Assembly (NCBI GenBank): GCA_026545765.1
Contig: CM048839.1
Location: 92,656,914 to 92,720,913 of the forward strand
Source of the DNA: Plantago major
Lineage: Eukaryota > Streptophyta > Magnoliopsida > Lamiales > Plantaginaceae
DNA: 64,000 nt
Direction of reading: 5' to 3'
Shown: piece by piece, positions 11,723 to 21,739 of the stretch
Position numbering within the stretch: the first letter of the stretch is position 1
Layout: each line of letters starts with the position of its first letter
The notes under the pieces: generated by a model
What the model saw: the letters and a program-made list of their open reading frames with translations, nothing else
Databases searched by the model: none
Told to the model about the DNA's origin: nothing
Made by a program: the position numbers and the translations under genes

Positions 11723-11880
11723 ATTGGCGTTCGCCAATTCATTCCAGAAAGAATTGGCGGATGCCAAAGTCGGACTTGGCGGGCGTCATGGATGGATTTT
11801 GGCGTCCGCCAAGTTATATCTTGGCGTCCGCCAACTTTCTTCCACGGCGGACGCCAGCTAGAAAGTTGGCGGACGCCAAC
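11723..11880. repeat. Palindrome array in T4 LTR
   Basis: About seven copies of TTGGCGnnCGCCAA and slight variants, spaced 15-30 bp apart. Each arm is 6-7 bp around a 2-bp centre. Confidence 0.85.
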
Positions 11881-12340
11881 TTTCTCTATTTCTGCGTGAT
11901 TTTTCCCGATTCTTTCCTAATTCGTTCGGACTTAATTTTTCTTCCTTTCTTTTAGTTAGAAACAACATTATTACTTGGATAATTCATTCTATTGTGAAGT
12001 ATTGAACTTTGCTCTCAAGCTAGACCTAGTTTCCAAGGCAATTACCCGTTTTGAGGTAATTGAACCGATTTTCACCTTGTAATCCGACGATTATCATTGA
12101 TTGGGAGCGCAATCTACGTACTCTTTGCATCGATTCGATTCAGGTTCTTCAATTCTACCTAGGGTTTGTGACAACGAAGGGTAAATTGTATCAATCGTTC
12201 GATTCTACGTTTCTAGTATTAGATTATGTGTGTTGATTGTTTAATTGCTTTATTGATTATGTCTTCGCATAACATGAGTAGCTAAACACCCTGATTATGG
12301 GGTGGTGACGAATTCAAGCATGCTAGTTAGGGTTTATGCG

Positions 12341-12341
<1 letters not shown>

Positions 12342-12385
<44 letters not shown>
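12342..12385. repeat. (TA)n microsatellite
   Basis: About 21 TA units within the T4 LTR. Confidence 0.97.
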
Positions 12386-12388
<3 letters not shown>

Positions 12389-12983
12389 GGTTACGATTAT
12401 GATGAGCTTTATAGATTGATTGCGTATTCTGCTATTACGTTTGATGTGCAATCCGTCAATATCACTGTTAGATTAAGCATTTGATCTTTAGAAACCAAAA
12501 CGTTTTTCGTCTTGCTTCAATCTAACAATTAGTTGCAAATGGTAATAGTAGGATTAGCTTAATTAATTGTAGCTTAGTGAAATTGACGCCTTCACTAATG
12601 CTAGATGTTTTCTGAACCCAAGTAGTAACAACTTGAGAGTAATCGTTTTCCTGTTGATCGCATATTTCCTACTAGCTAGCTTGTCTTCTAGTCACCACTT
12701 CATAATTCTCCTCATTCATATATTAATCTCATTAAGTGTCAATCTGTTTTCTAGTTGGTCTGCAAAGTATTCTACTTTCACGTAGTTAATCAATCTTCTG
12801 CCGAAGCAAAAACAATTCTTTACTGCTTTCATACTGTTATTATTATTCGTAAACAAGACTCAGCTTAGTTATGTCCTTCGAGACCGACCTCGGGGTTAAC
12901 TTCACTACACTACAAGTTTTCGTAGTGTTGAGAATTAACTCTTAGCTCTTAAACAAATTTAAAACTTTGATTTTGACACATCA

Positions 12984-13297
12984 GTTGTCTTCAAAGCTCT
13001 CTATTGATGTTCATTGAGTTTATGTATTGAAAAGAGAGATAGTTTTGTGAGTTTCATATTCGTTCAATCAGTGTAATTCAAGAGTGCTGAGATCTTGTTA
13101 ACGTGTGGTTAAGGGAGTCGGGATTGCTCCTTAGCACGAGACACTTAGTCTAGCTGGGGATAGCTTAGACTGGAGAAAGAGGGAAGGACAAGGGTTGTTG
13201 TCTTTGAGTTCTTGCGGGTTGTAAGTGGTCTATCAAGGATCTTAGTGGAATTAGTAGAAGTCCCAAGAGTAGACGCTTAGGGAGTGGACATAGGCAC
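12984..13297 (+). mobile_element. T3 copia LTR, second segment
   Basis: Continues the T3 LTR after the GTTGT duplicate of T4 and ends at the GGCAC duplicate (13293-13297) where T5 inserted. GGGAGTGGACATAGGCAC here joins in sense to TTTTGTGTCCGAACCAC at 24717, a typical end region of a copia LTR. Confidence 0.7.
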
Positions 13298-14485
13298 TGA
13301 TGAGACGATAATTTAGAGTCTCATTTGGTCCTTTTTGTCGGTCTTTGTTAGTCTTTGTTTACAGTTTTTTGGTGTTTTTTTGTGCGTCTTTACGTTTGGT
13401 GTTATGTTTGTGTTTTGTAGGTTTTTTGCTCTTTAGGTACAAATTGGAGTAATGGTGACTTCGCGAGATGAAAATCGAGTGGTGAAATCATAATCCGAAG
13501 TGTCCTTGAAGATTTCATCGTTTTGCATAAGAGAAGGCCAAAACAGTAGCATCATTCGGCTAAGTTCGCCGCGGCGAGAATTCCAGCAAGCTCTATATAT
13601 TTCAATTCAGAAGGCTCGCCGCGGCGAGATGGATTTTTGGCAGTTTCCGTTTTTCCTTATTACTTTAGAATTGGGATTATTCCCATATACTTTCTTTTAA
13701 CCTAGTTCTTAAAAAAAGAAAAGGCTCCTATTACAGACTTTGACATTGATTGATCGTGGAGCTTGGTTGGATCTCTGTAAGAATCATCGATATCAAATTC
13801 TTGGTAATCTTTTGATAATCGTTATTGTTTATCTTCAATTCATTCTTATTCTTCTGTTTATTCGAATTGAATGATCTTGCATGCTTTTACCATCCACTTT
13901 ATGTTGAGCATATTCTATACCGTGAAGTCTTTGATCTTTGCTTCCATCATGAGTAGCTAAATCACTCCGAACACGGTAGTTATGTGATAGTATTGCATAT
14001 TCGTTTCTAGGGTTTTGGATTCATTCATATAGGTTTGTCTAGTTTGAAATATTCGTAAAACCTTCAATACAATAAGCTAGTTTTAAATCTTCAATATCAT
14101 TTTCGGTTAAGCATTGTGGATTGACAACCCACGATTACTCTAGTTTGAAATATTCAAAGTACGATTGGTTGAATTGGATTGATTGATTTCTGTACACCAA
14201 CCGTGTGACAAATATGAATGATTGCCCTAGAACGAATTAGCAATACTTGATCATTACTACTATGTGCATCTTCTCTCGTTGTTAAAAACCGTTATCTGCG
14301 TTATCTTATTCTAGTTTTTAGAAACAATCAAACATACAAATCAATCTGTTTTTACAAGTAACTATTTGCTTTCAAACCGTTGTGGTAGCTTAATTAGTTT
14401 CTTAGCGAACGATTCTGTGGTTAGCATTGTCTGTCTACAATAACTGATTTCTACTTGTTTTCTAAGTAATAATTTAAGCATATCA
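13298..14485 (+). repeat. T5 5' LTR
   Basis: 1188 bp, from TGATGAGACGATAATTTAGA to AAGCATATCA. Its start matches the T12 LTR (read in minus at 46526) and its last 90 bp match 24622-24711. It contains two CGCCGCGGCG palindromes (13565-13628). Confidence 0.9.
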
Positions 14486-14505
14486 AATTTGGCGCCGCTG
14501 TCGGG
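14486..14505 (+). other. T5 primer-binding site
   Basis: AATTTGGCGCCGCTGTCGGG directly follows the LTR. The TTGGCGCCGnTGnCGGGG string is the usual Athila leader. Confidence 0.85.
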
Positions 14506-14633
14506 GGGTCAATTCCTATTGTAGCGGTTGATTGCGAATTTTTATTTGTTTGTTTTTCAACTTGTTGTTTATCGCACTAACGGAAACTAAGATTCTTCGA
14601 GGTTTTTGATTCTGTAGATTTCACTACAGGTTT

Positions 14634-16299
14634 ATGCTTGGAAGGAGATCACAAGGAACACCTTTGCAAACTCCAGTGAACGAGATCGATAAACACGTTT
14701 GTCGGCTTAGAAGACAGAACTTAGCAGCAATCCCAATGGCAGGAAACGGAGAGAATAACCAACCAATTGTTGAGGTGCCAGAGATCACCTATGGAACCTA
14801 CATGCAGCCTGGTGAGATTAAGGCCGGGAAGTCAGTAGTTGTGCTTTCTAATGAGGCAAGTAACATGGAGATCAAGGCTTATCACTTCCATGACCTACCC
14901 AAGTACTATGGGATGGCTAATGAAGACGTGATCAGGTTTCTGAAGGAGTTTGAAGCACAAATTGCTAGGATTCCGCTTACTGTTGGGGGGATCACTGTTA
15001 CTGATGAGGAAATTAGGAAGAAGGTTTTTCCTATGTGCATGCAGGATAAGGTTAAGAGCTGGCTTCTAAACCAGCCTGAGGGATGTTTGAGGACTTGGGA
15101 TGAGTTATACAAGGCGTTCATGAACAAGTTCTACCCTGCAGAGAAAACTAGGCAGCTTCGACTCTAGATTGAGAAGTTCATGCAAATGAGCGATGAGAGT
15201 TTCTATGAAGCTAGGGAACGGTTCCTGAACCTGCTTTCTCAGTGCCCTCTCCACAGGATGAGGGAGATGGATCTGTGCTGCAAGTTTTATGAGGGACTGG
15301 ACTGGGAGGCGCAGAATATGGTGGATATGACTGTTGATGGAACCATAGTTACAGCATCTCCAGCTGCTTTGAACGAGGCCTTCGAGAAACTGTCTGCTAT
15401 TTCTCAGCTTAAGGGAACACGTGGAAGATCCAGGAGAGCCGAGGTGAAGTCTGTGGAAGAAGCACCAGGACCTAGCACTTGCGATCTGGCAGAACAGATT
15501 AAGGAGATGAAGATGCTTGGCAATGTCTCCGCACCGGTATCACAGGTAAGTGAGAGGTGCAAACTGTGTGGTAACTTTGGGCATGGATCCAGTATGTGTA
15601 GGCTACCCGAGATCCTGAACGAGAACCCCACTCCTGAGGTTCTCAACTGGGTACAGGTTAGATAGCCAGGTAACTATAGACCTAATGCAGGAGGACCTAG
15701 GATACAAACCTTTAACCCCAACCGTGCAAATTTGAGCTATGGCAACAATTTCTACGAGAATGCGCCACAAGAGCCACATGTTCCTATTCAGTGGTCCCGT
15801 TCAAGAACGATTCGTGAACAGTCTGACTGCAAGGGTATAGGGAAACGCCGATCAGGAGATCAGGAATCACATGGAAAGGTCCGAGAAGTTCTGGGCTGAA
15901 GCACAAAGGAATCAGAGTAGGAATGATCAGAGGTTTGAAAGCATCGAGTAGTCGCAGAAGCGTTTGGAGAAAACTCTGGGTGATCTGGTTGGTGCTCTTC
16001 AGCAAAGGGAAAGTGGTAAATTCCTAGCCACTGTGGAAACCAATAGGGTTCTTGCTGTCGAGATGACATTTGATAGGCCAGGAAAGGTGAAGACGGTTCT
16101 CACTACTTGCACCTGCAACCAGAATAATGTGGTGACCCAAGTTGAGGCATCACAGGTGGCAAAGACATCACAGGTAGTTGAGACACCAGTGGTAGCTGAG
16201 GTACAGAAGATAGATGTGGTGACTGCAGGTTCTACGATTCCAGTAGAGGAGGTGAATGCAAAGCGGTTAGTATTGTGGCGAATCCCACTGCTCAAGTGA
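14634..16299 (+). pseudogene. T5 gag
   Basis: Athila-type gag. It starts MLGRRSQGTPLQ, has the capsid block VFPMCMQDKVKSWLLNQ, TWDELYKAFMNKFYP and SFYEARERFLNLLSQCP, and a zinc knuckle CKLCGNFGHGSSMC near 15560. In-frame TAG codons stand at 15165-15167 and at 15663-15665; the second is a C-to-T change at a Gln codon compared with T6. A frameshift precedes the C-terminal part (15964-16299). The T6 copy, closely similar, is open over the same span. Upstream is the primer site; downstream is protease. Confidence 0.88.
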
Positions 16300-16346
16300 T
16301 CTAGAAAGCAGAAAAGAGTATAAGTGATTTAAACAGCTTTGATCTG

Positions 16347-16811
16347 GTGGTTTGGATTGGTAATTCTTCTGAGGTAACTGGCATTGTGGACACATGGGCT
16401 TCAGTTAATTTGATGACCTTTGCGACCTATGAGGAACTTGATTTGAAGGGGTTGGAACCCCGTAAATGCTTTGTGACAATCGCCAATGAAACGAGGAATA
16501 GGTGCATGGGTGTGATTGAGGATGTCCCGGTTAAGCTGGATGGGGATGTATTCATGGCTGATTTCGTGGTGGTGGAGTCGACACAGGGCAAAAGTAAGGA
16601 GATGGAGAAGGACATGCTGCTTCTGGGGCGCCCCTTCATCAAAACTACCCGTATGATAGTCAACCTCCACGCTCGTACCTGCACCATTGAGGTACATGGC
16701 AAGCAACGTGAGTTGCAAGCCACCACTACACCATATTCACCTGTGCAGCTTGATACCAGGAACTATATTGGTGCACACACTGGTCCACTCTACACTTACT
16801 CTTATTTATAG
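16347..16811 (+). pseudogene. T5 aspartic protease, catalytic motif altered
   Basis: Pepsin-like retroviral protease with GIVDTWASVNLMTF in place of the catalytic DTG (T6 keeps DTGAAVNLM), so the enzyme would be dead. MLLLGRPFIKTTRM is the usual LLGRPF motif. The frame ends HTGPLYTYSYL and stops at 16811. T6 stops at the matching place, and no RT follows in either. Confidence 0.88.
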
Positions 16812-17157
16812 GAGAAGAAAGGAGCTAAGAAGACCGGGAGAGTCAAACACACTTGATTCTAACCGGAGGAAGTCGAGCTAACGACTCTAAACAAATGCAT
16901 TTTTTGCTTTATTTCATAAATTGTTGAACTCATAATTATACTCTTGCATTGTTTTTCTTATTGTCAAGACAATTTAAATTAAGACTTGAACTATCTCTGG
17001 TTTATTGTTGTATTTTCTCTTTATTATGCATGTTGAGAACGGGGAACCTTTACACTCTTACGAGGAAACTGGTCAAACTCCGACCAAGGTATGGAGTTTC
17101 GATCTCACGAGGCGGGATTGCATTCGAGTGTAATGCAAAAAAAATTTAAAAATTTTG
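16812..17157 (+). other. T5 spacer after protease
   Basis: Non-coding, AT-rich. It contains a string GAGAACGGGGAACC and ends in an A/T run just before the palindrome array. No RT, RNase H or integrase motif is seen in any frame. Confidence 0.6.
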
Positions 17158-17411
17158 CCCTCGCCGCGGCGAGCTTATTCTTCATCGCAGCGAGGTGGTT
17201 CTGTGCATTCTCCCAGGGCCACTGGAAATTTCGCCGCGGTGAGCTTTTTGCCTCGCCGCGGCGAGAACTTTTTCTCAAAAACCCAGTAGGTTCTGGAATT
17301 TTCGCCGCGGCAAGCTTTTTGCTTCGCCGCGGCGAGGCTTGATTCAAAACAGAGGGTGACCTCTCTGGAATCTTCGCCGTGGCGAGAAATCCCTTCTCCG
17401 CGGTGAGAGGG
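17158..17411. repeat. CTCGCCGCGGCGAG palindrome array inside T5
   Basis: Eight exact or near copies of CTCGCCGCGGCGAG, at about 17160, 17184, 17232, 17253, 17302, 17323, 17373 and 17394. The variants mostly differ by C-to-T or G-to-A. The same palindrome occurs in the T5 and T12 LTRs. The array ends just upstream of a TATA-like string. Confidence 0.9.
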
Positions 17412-17470
17412 GTCTTTAAAACCCTCGGCCTCTCTTCTTTCTTCTCCCTGCCCCAGTTTTCTTCCTCTCT
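17412..17470 (+). promoter_or_regulatory. Internal promoter-like region of T5
   Basis: TTTAAAA (17415-17421) stands just 3' of the palindrome array and is followed by a pyrimidine-rich CTCTCTTCTTTCTTCTCC leader, as in many plant 5' UTRs. It would serve the transposon-protein ORF at 18043. Confidence 0.5.
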
Positions 17471-17630
17471 TCTCCATCGTTTTCTTCCTCTCTTTCACTC
17501 TAAAATCTCTATCTCTCTCAATTCTTCACCAAATCTCTCCATTCTTGTTGCTATTCAACGGGTTTTTCCTCCTCTATCTCTTTCTTGCATAAATTTTGGG
17601 TTTAATCCATCTATTCCATCCGATTCAAAG

Positions 17631-18037
17631 GTAATTTGGCTTGAAACTTCACTCTTCCATTAATTTTGAGTTTTGCTTGAATTGCTTGGTTGATCGTCGT
17701 TGTTCTTGATTGATAATCTTGTGGGTGATTTCGCTAATGCATTGTGATTCTCTGATCGTTGATTCTCGAATTCACATGTTTTTGCTCGATTATACTCCCC
17801 ACTTGTCATCCCCAAATTATGCCAACTTGTTCCTCTTTTGTGTTGCATGACTATTACTATGATTGTGAACTTGTTTGATTCGAGTTTTGGAATTGTCATG
17901 GAATTTTGGAACAGGTTTGGGGATTTTTCTGCCTTCCCCTGTTTTTGCTGTTTCTGACCATTGATCATATCTCTGTTTGGGGAGGTCGTATTCATACATC
18001 TCTTCCGCATTTCTGTCCACTAACCCCTTTTTGGCAG
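17631..18037 (+). other. Probable 5'-UTR intron of the T5 internal gene
   Basis: Donor TTCAAAG/GTAATTTGG at 17631, and acceptor CCCCTTTTTGGCAG/G ending at 18037, six bases before the ATG at 18043. 407 bp and T-rich. Both sites are strong plant consensus, but no transcript evidence is available. Confidence 0.6.
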
Positions 18038-18042
18038 GCATA

Positions 18043-19104
18043 ATGTCGCGTAGGGCTACAGGTAGCAAACGCCAAAGGGGCGAAAGCAGCGGTACAGCAG
18101 AATAGAGGGGCCCAACAGATGACTTCTCCCACCTGTCGACTGATGGAAGGGCTTATATGGTTGAGCACTTCACTGTGCCACGGTCTATCTGGCCAGAGCG
18201 GGAGCTTACTGTTGATGAAATCGAGGATGCAGTCTATGCTCGAGTCTGGGATCGTATCCGATACTTGCACTGGGCAAGCTTTTTGGGAAACAGCAGGCCT
18301 ATGACCCGAAGCTAGTGAGGGAGTTCTACATCAGTCTCTATGAAACGATCGAGGATACAGTGACGGTCCGTGGGGCCCAAGTCCCATTTTCTCGACACAC
18401 CATCCGGACATTTTTGTAGACCAAGTCATATCAGCATGGAGACACCCTCTACTCTCACTTCGGCGGAGTTTGTTGTTCTCCCCGACCTCAACCCTATGGA
18501 TTTCACAGGAAAGGTTAGTATATACTCTCAGTATCTTAAGCCCAAGGTGCGACTCTGGTAGCACTTGATCCAGTACAATGTGACTCCCCTCTCCCACTTC
18601 AACACCTTGACTCCACCCACCGCTCGTCTCATTCGAGCCATTATGTCTGGGCAGTATGCAGACGCCTCCGATATCATCTTGGAGGAGATCTTATCCAGAA
18701 CAGTCAAGGGGAGTGTTCTTGTTTTTCCTTGCTTCATCACTAGCCTCTGCAAGGCCAACGAGGTACCTGGGATCGTGTGCTCCGACAAACCTAAAGGCCC
18801 CCTTAAATCCACCAGTGCCCGAGTCATACTTGGTCATCATCCTGGCCCAACTGCTGTAGCTGAGGAAGCCGCCCCACAGCAGCCTGCTCCACCTGGTTCC
18901 ACTGATTTCCAGGCTTACTTTGAGCAGATGAAAGCACAGTTCCAGGAATGGGCAGGACCACACTATGCCCGGATCGAGGGGCAGTACTCCCACATTGAGG
19001 CCCACTACCAGCAGCAGGCAGAGAGGGACCGGCGCACAGATGCCCGGGAGCAGCGCGAGACCGAGTGCTTGGCAAGGCAGGAGGGACTCTGGAAAGCACC
19101 GTAG
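18043..19104 (+). pseudogene. T5 putative plant transposon protein (Athila third ORF)
   Basis: Starts MSRRATGSKRQRGESSGTAE, a short basic N-terminus, then a TAG (18103). In the same frame the domain continues through EIEDAVYARVWDRI; a one-base frameshift near 18300 leads to YDPKLVREFYISLYETIEDT and VRGAQVPFSRHTIRTFL, then another TAG. The EFY..VRG..VPF pattern is that of the plant transposon protein domain found with Athila elements. The third part (18565-19104) holds a helical, Gln/Arg-rich region (AHYQQQAERDRRTDAREQRE), probably coiled coil. Function is unknown; some authors call such ORFs env-like. No signal peptide or membrane segment is visible. Confidence 0.72.
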
Positions 19105-20140
19105 GATTTCTGGGAGCAGCGCCTTGGTGGAGGCCCTTCTGGATCCACTTGATCACCCTTGCTGAGACAACACTATGGTTGGTCACTCTATTCAGTCACT
19201 TTCTTACACTTTTCATTGCTAGGGACTAGCACTTGAGTGGGTTTGGGGAGGTTTCGACTGTATCTTCTACTTAAGTTGTCTCATCTTTTGTACTCTATTA
19301 CTGACATTTGTACCTTGTTTCGTACTCTATTTTTTCATTTTTTATTTTTATGTGTTCTGTTCAGGTGGTATGTTAGCCACTTTGTTCTGTTTATGTGACT
19401 ATGGTGGTATGTTAGCCACCTTTTTTGTGTTAGTCTTTTCTTTTTCCAGTTGAGTCCGGTTTAGGTGTTAGTATTTTTCCTTTTTCTTGTGATGAGTCTG
19501 AGTCATTTACCAAGTCGAACATCTATTGTGAATAGTAAATTCTCTTACTGCTTACGTTTTGTTTGATGTCTAGCTAGAAGTAGTGTAGTAGGCTTTTAAT
19601 CCTACAAGGTCGTTTCTCTTGTAAATAGCAAGTCTGGTTAGCCCTGTAGTCCAAACGCCTATGAGGAGCCTGAGCCGATGAAAAAATATTGTACCGGCAC
19701 CTGTATTGTGTCATTCTTGGGTTGTGCAAGTTTTTTACGAATTACTTGCACCTTTTCATACTTACGTGTACTCAGTTTCGTTGGGATGACGAACGACATG
19801 CTTTACTTTGTGGATTTTACTTCCTGATTACGCTAAAGCGGTTTGGGAGAAGATTCTATTTCTGACTATTACGAAATTACATTTGTCTTTGAAAAGTGCA
19901 TTTCGCTTCCCAAACCTTTTTGATATTTGAATCTCGGGTGGATCTATGGTCTTAATTGATCACCGTTAGTCTTGTTTCAAATACTATCACATACCGGCGT
20001 GGCTGAAAGGCTACATGTCCGTGAGGTTGATGGCACGTATACCAAACTGACATGCACAAAAGTGCAGACTATCGGTAAAACAGACACCTGCAAAAACGTG
20101 AGAATTGAAAGTGCCCAATGTGGCCATGCACTGAATTCAG
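19105..20140 (+). other. T5 3' non-coding region
   Basis: Contains GTTTGGGGAGGTTTCG (about 19240), an Athila 3'-UTR hallmark. A block at 19480-19640 is homologous to the T6 3' region read on the minus strand, and a block at 19930-20110 is homologous, in the same orientation, to T7 at 26330-26560 (ACATACCGGCGTGGC). It ends at the inverted junction with T6. Confidence 0.7.
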
Positions 20141-20326
20141 TGAAGTATGTTGAGATTTGCTTTTTTGGACCAAAGAGCTAAACAAACTTGCTTTTTAAAA
20201 GAGAAACGACCTTGCAGGATTAAAAATACACTGTCCTACTTCCAGCTAATCATCATACAAAACCTAAGCAGCAGGTGGATTTATCATCTACAAAGGATGT
20301 TCGACTTGGTAAAAGACTCAGACTCA
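20035..20326. repeat. Copy 1 of a 290-bp duplication spanning the T5/T6 junction
   Basis: From ACGTATACCAAACT to GACTCAGACT. Matches 21326-21615 with only about five differences, including the junction palindrome, so it was copied after the junction formed. Confidence 0.92.
20129..20142. other. T5/T6 inverted junction at a palindrome
   Basis: CACTGAATTCAGTG is a perfect 14-bp palindrome. To its left the sequence reads as plus-strand Athila 3' region; to its right it reads as minus-strand T6 3' region. Confidence 0.55.
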
Positions 20327-20671
20327 CCACGAAAAATTAAATTAACTAGACCTAGACTGACAAAGAAACTATAATAGAGAAAGGTCTTTGAACACACAAT
20401 AGAACAGAATACATAGAAGTAAAGACGAAAGACTCTAAAGACACAGATAACAGAGAAAAATGCAGACAAGACACTAGAGAGCACATTCCCCCTCCCCAAA
20501 CCTAAACTTAAGCATGTCCTCAAGCGTAGAGTGAAAAAGAAAAGAGAATGGGAGCTATAGTGACTTGCCTGCTGGTGTACCTTTACAGTCATGTACAAGA
20601 CTCTTCCGTGTTGGATAACGGGTACTCTGGAAGTTCTTAGTTCTTCCGGTTGTTGCAGCTCCTTTACTTCC
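20143..20671 (-). other. T6 3' non-coding region
   Basis: Minus strand: directly after the protease stop, then TTTAGGTTTGGGGAGGGGGA (about 20490), the Athila-type purine-rich 3' signature. A block ending near 20327 is homologous to T5 19480-19640. No gene. Confidence 0.65.
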
Positions 20672-21300
20672 CTATGGGGGAGAGTAAGTATACAGGGGAC
20701 CTGTGTGTGCACTGATATAGTTCCTAGTTTCAACCTGCAGGGGTGAGTATGGCGTGGTGGTGGCTCGCAACTCACATTGCTTGCCATATACCTCTATGGT
20801 GCAGGTACGGGCGTGAAGGTTGACAATCATGCGAGTGGTCTTGATGAACGGTCGGCCGAGTAGCAACGTATCCTACTCCATCTCTTTGCCTTTGATCCGT
20901 GTCGACTCCACAACCACAAAATCAGCCATAAAGGTATCCCCATCAAGCTCAACCGGAACATCCTCGATAACCCCCATGCACTTGCTCCTAGATCCATTCG
21001 CCAATGTGACAAAGCATTTCCTGGGTTCCAAACCCTTCAAATTGAGCTCCTAATAGGTCGCAAAAGTCATCAGGTTAACTGCTGCTCCCGTATCAACAAT
21101 GCCAGTCACCTCAGAAGAATTTCCTGTCGGCATCACTGATGCTCTTATTTGCTTTTTGATCACTCTAGCAGTGGGCTTAACCTCAAGAACAGCCAGTTTT
21201 GCACTCGCCTCCTCTACTGGAGTCACAACACTGGACATAACTACCTCATCTACTTCCTGTACCTCAACTATTTCTTGTGGCCTAGTCACATGTGGTGCCT
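20672..21300 (-). pseudogene. T6 aspartic protease
   Basis: Keeps the catalytic GIVDTGAAVNLMTF and MLLGRPFIKTTRM. Two in-frame TAG codons break it: one just after FATY (about 21053) and one before the LLGRPF block (about 20866). It ends HTGPLYTYSPP at 20672, the same place where T5 ends, followed by 3' non-coding sequence. It is preceded on the minus strand by the rearranged insert that cuts it from gag. Confidence 0.85.
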
Positions 21301-21301
21301 C

Positions 21302-21615
21302 AAAGGCAAAGAGATGGAGTAGGATACGTATACCAAACTAACATGCACAAAAGTGCAGACTATCGGTAAAATAGACACCTGCAAAAAAGTGAGAATTGAA
21401 AGTGCCCAATGTGGCCATGCACTGAATTAAGTGAAGTATGTTGAGATTTGCTTTTTTGGACCAAAGAGCTAAACAAACTTGCTTTTTAAAAGAGAAACGA
21501 CCTTGCAGGATTAAAAATACACTGTCCTACTTCCAGCTAATCATCATACAAAACGTAAGCAGCAGGTGGATTTATCATCTACAAAGGATGTTCGACTTGG
21601 TAAAAGACTCAGACT
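21302..21615. repeat. Rearranged insert in T6: 28-bp inverted protease piece plus copy 2 of the 290-bp duplication
   Basis: 21302-21329 is the reverse complement of 20866-20893 in the protease. 21326-21615 repeats 20035-20326. The two overlap at ACGTA. The insert replaces a short stretch between gag and protease when aligned with T5. This is the pattern of serial template switching. Confidence 0.88.
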
Positions 21616-21739
21616 TGTTCTGTCCACAGGTACAAGTAGTCACAACTATCTTCACTCTTCCCGGCTTGTCGAAAGATACCTCCACAGCAAGAACCATGTT
21701 GGTCTCTACAGTAGCTGGAAGCTTACCCCTTTCTCTCTA

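Larger units (their letters stand above)
11387..12983 (+). repeat. T4: solo Athila-type LTR
   Basis: 1597 bp, TGATGACTCGG to GACACATCA, flanked on both sides by the 5-bp duplicate GTTGT (11382-11386 and 12984-12988). No internal region is present, so this is a solo LTR left by LTR-LTR recombination. Its first 330 bp align closely with the T6 LTR read on the minus strand (shared GCAGGTATTTGGCTAAACCG). It carries an array of TTGGCG/CGCCAA palindromes at 11723-11880 and a TA repeat. Confidence 0.9.
13298..20140 (+). mobile_element. T5: Athila-like gag-protease element, plus strand, 3' LTR mostly lost
   Basis: 5' LTR 13298-14485, Athila-type primer site, gag, protease, no RT/RNase H/integrase, then an internal promoter region, a 5'-UTR intron and a plant-transposon-protein ORF, then a 3' non-coding region. 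The last 90 bp of its 3' LTR lie at 24622-24711, followed by the GGCAC duplicate that matches the left side. The intervening part was removed when T6 and the T5 3' end became joined near 20140. Confidence 0.8.

Noticed and set aside
12302..12484. ORF with alternating Ile-Tyr run
   Set aside because: It is the translation of the TA microsatellite inside an LTR.
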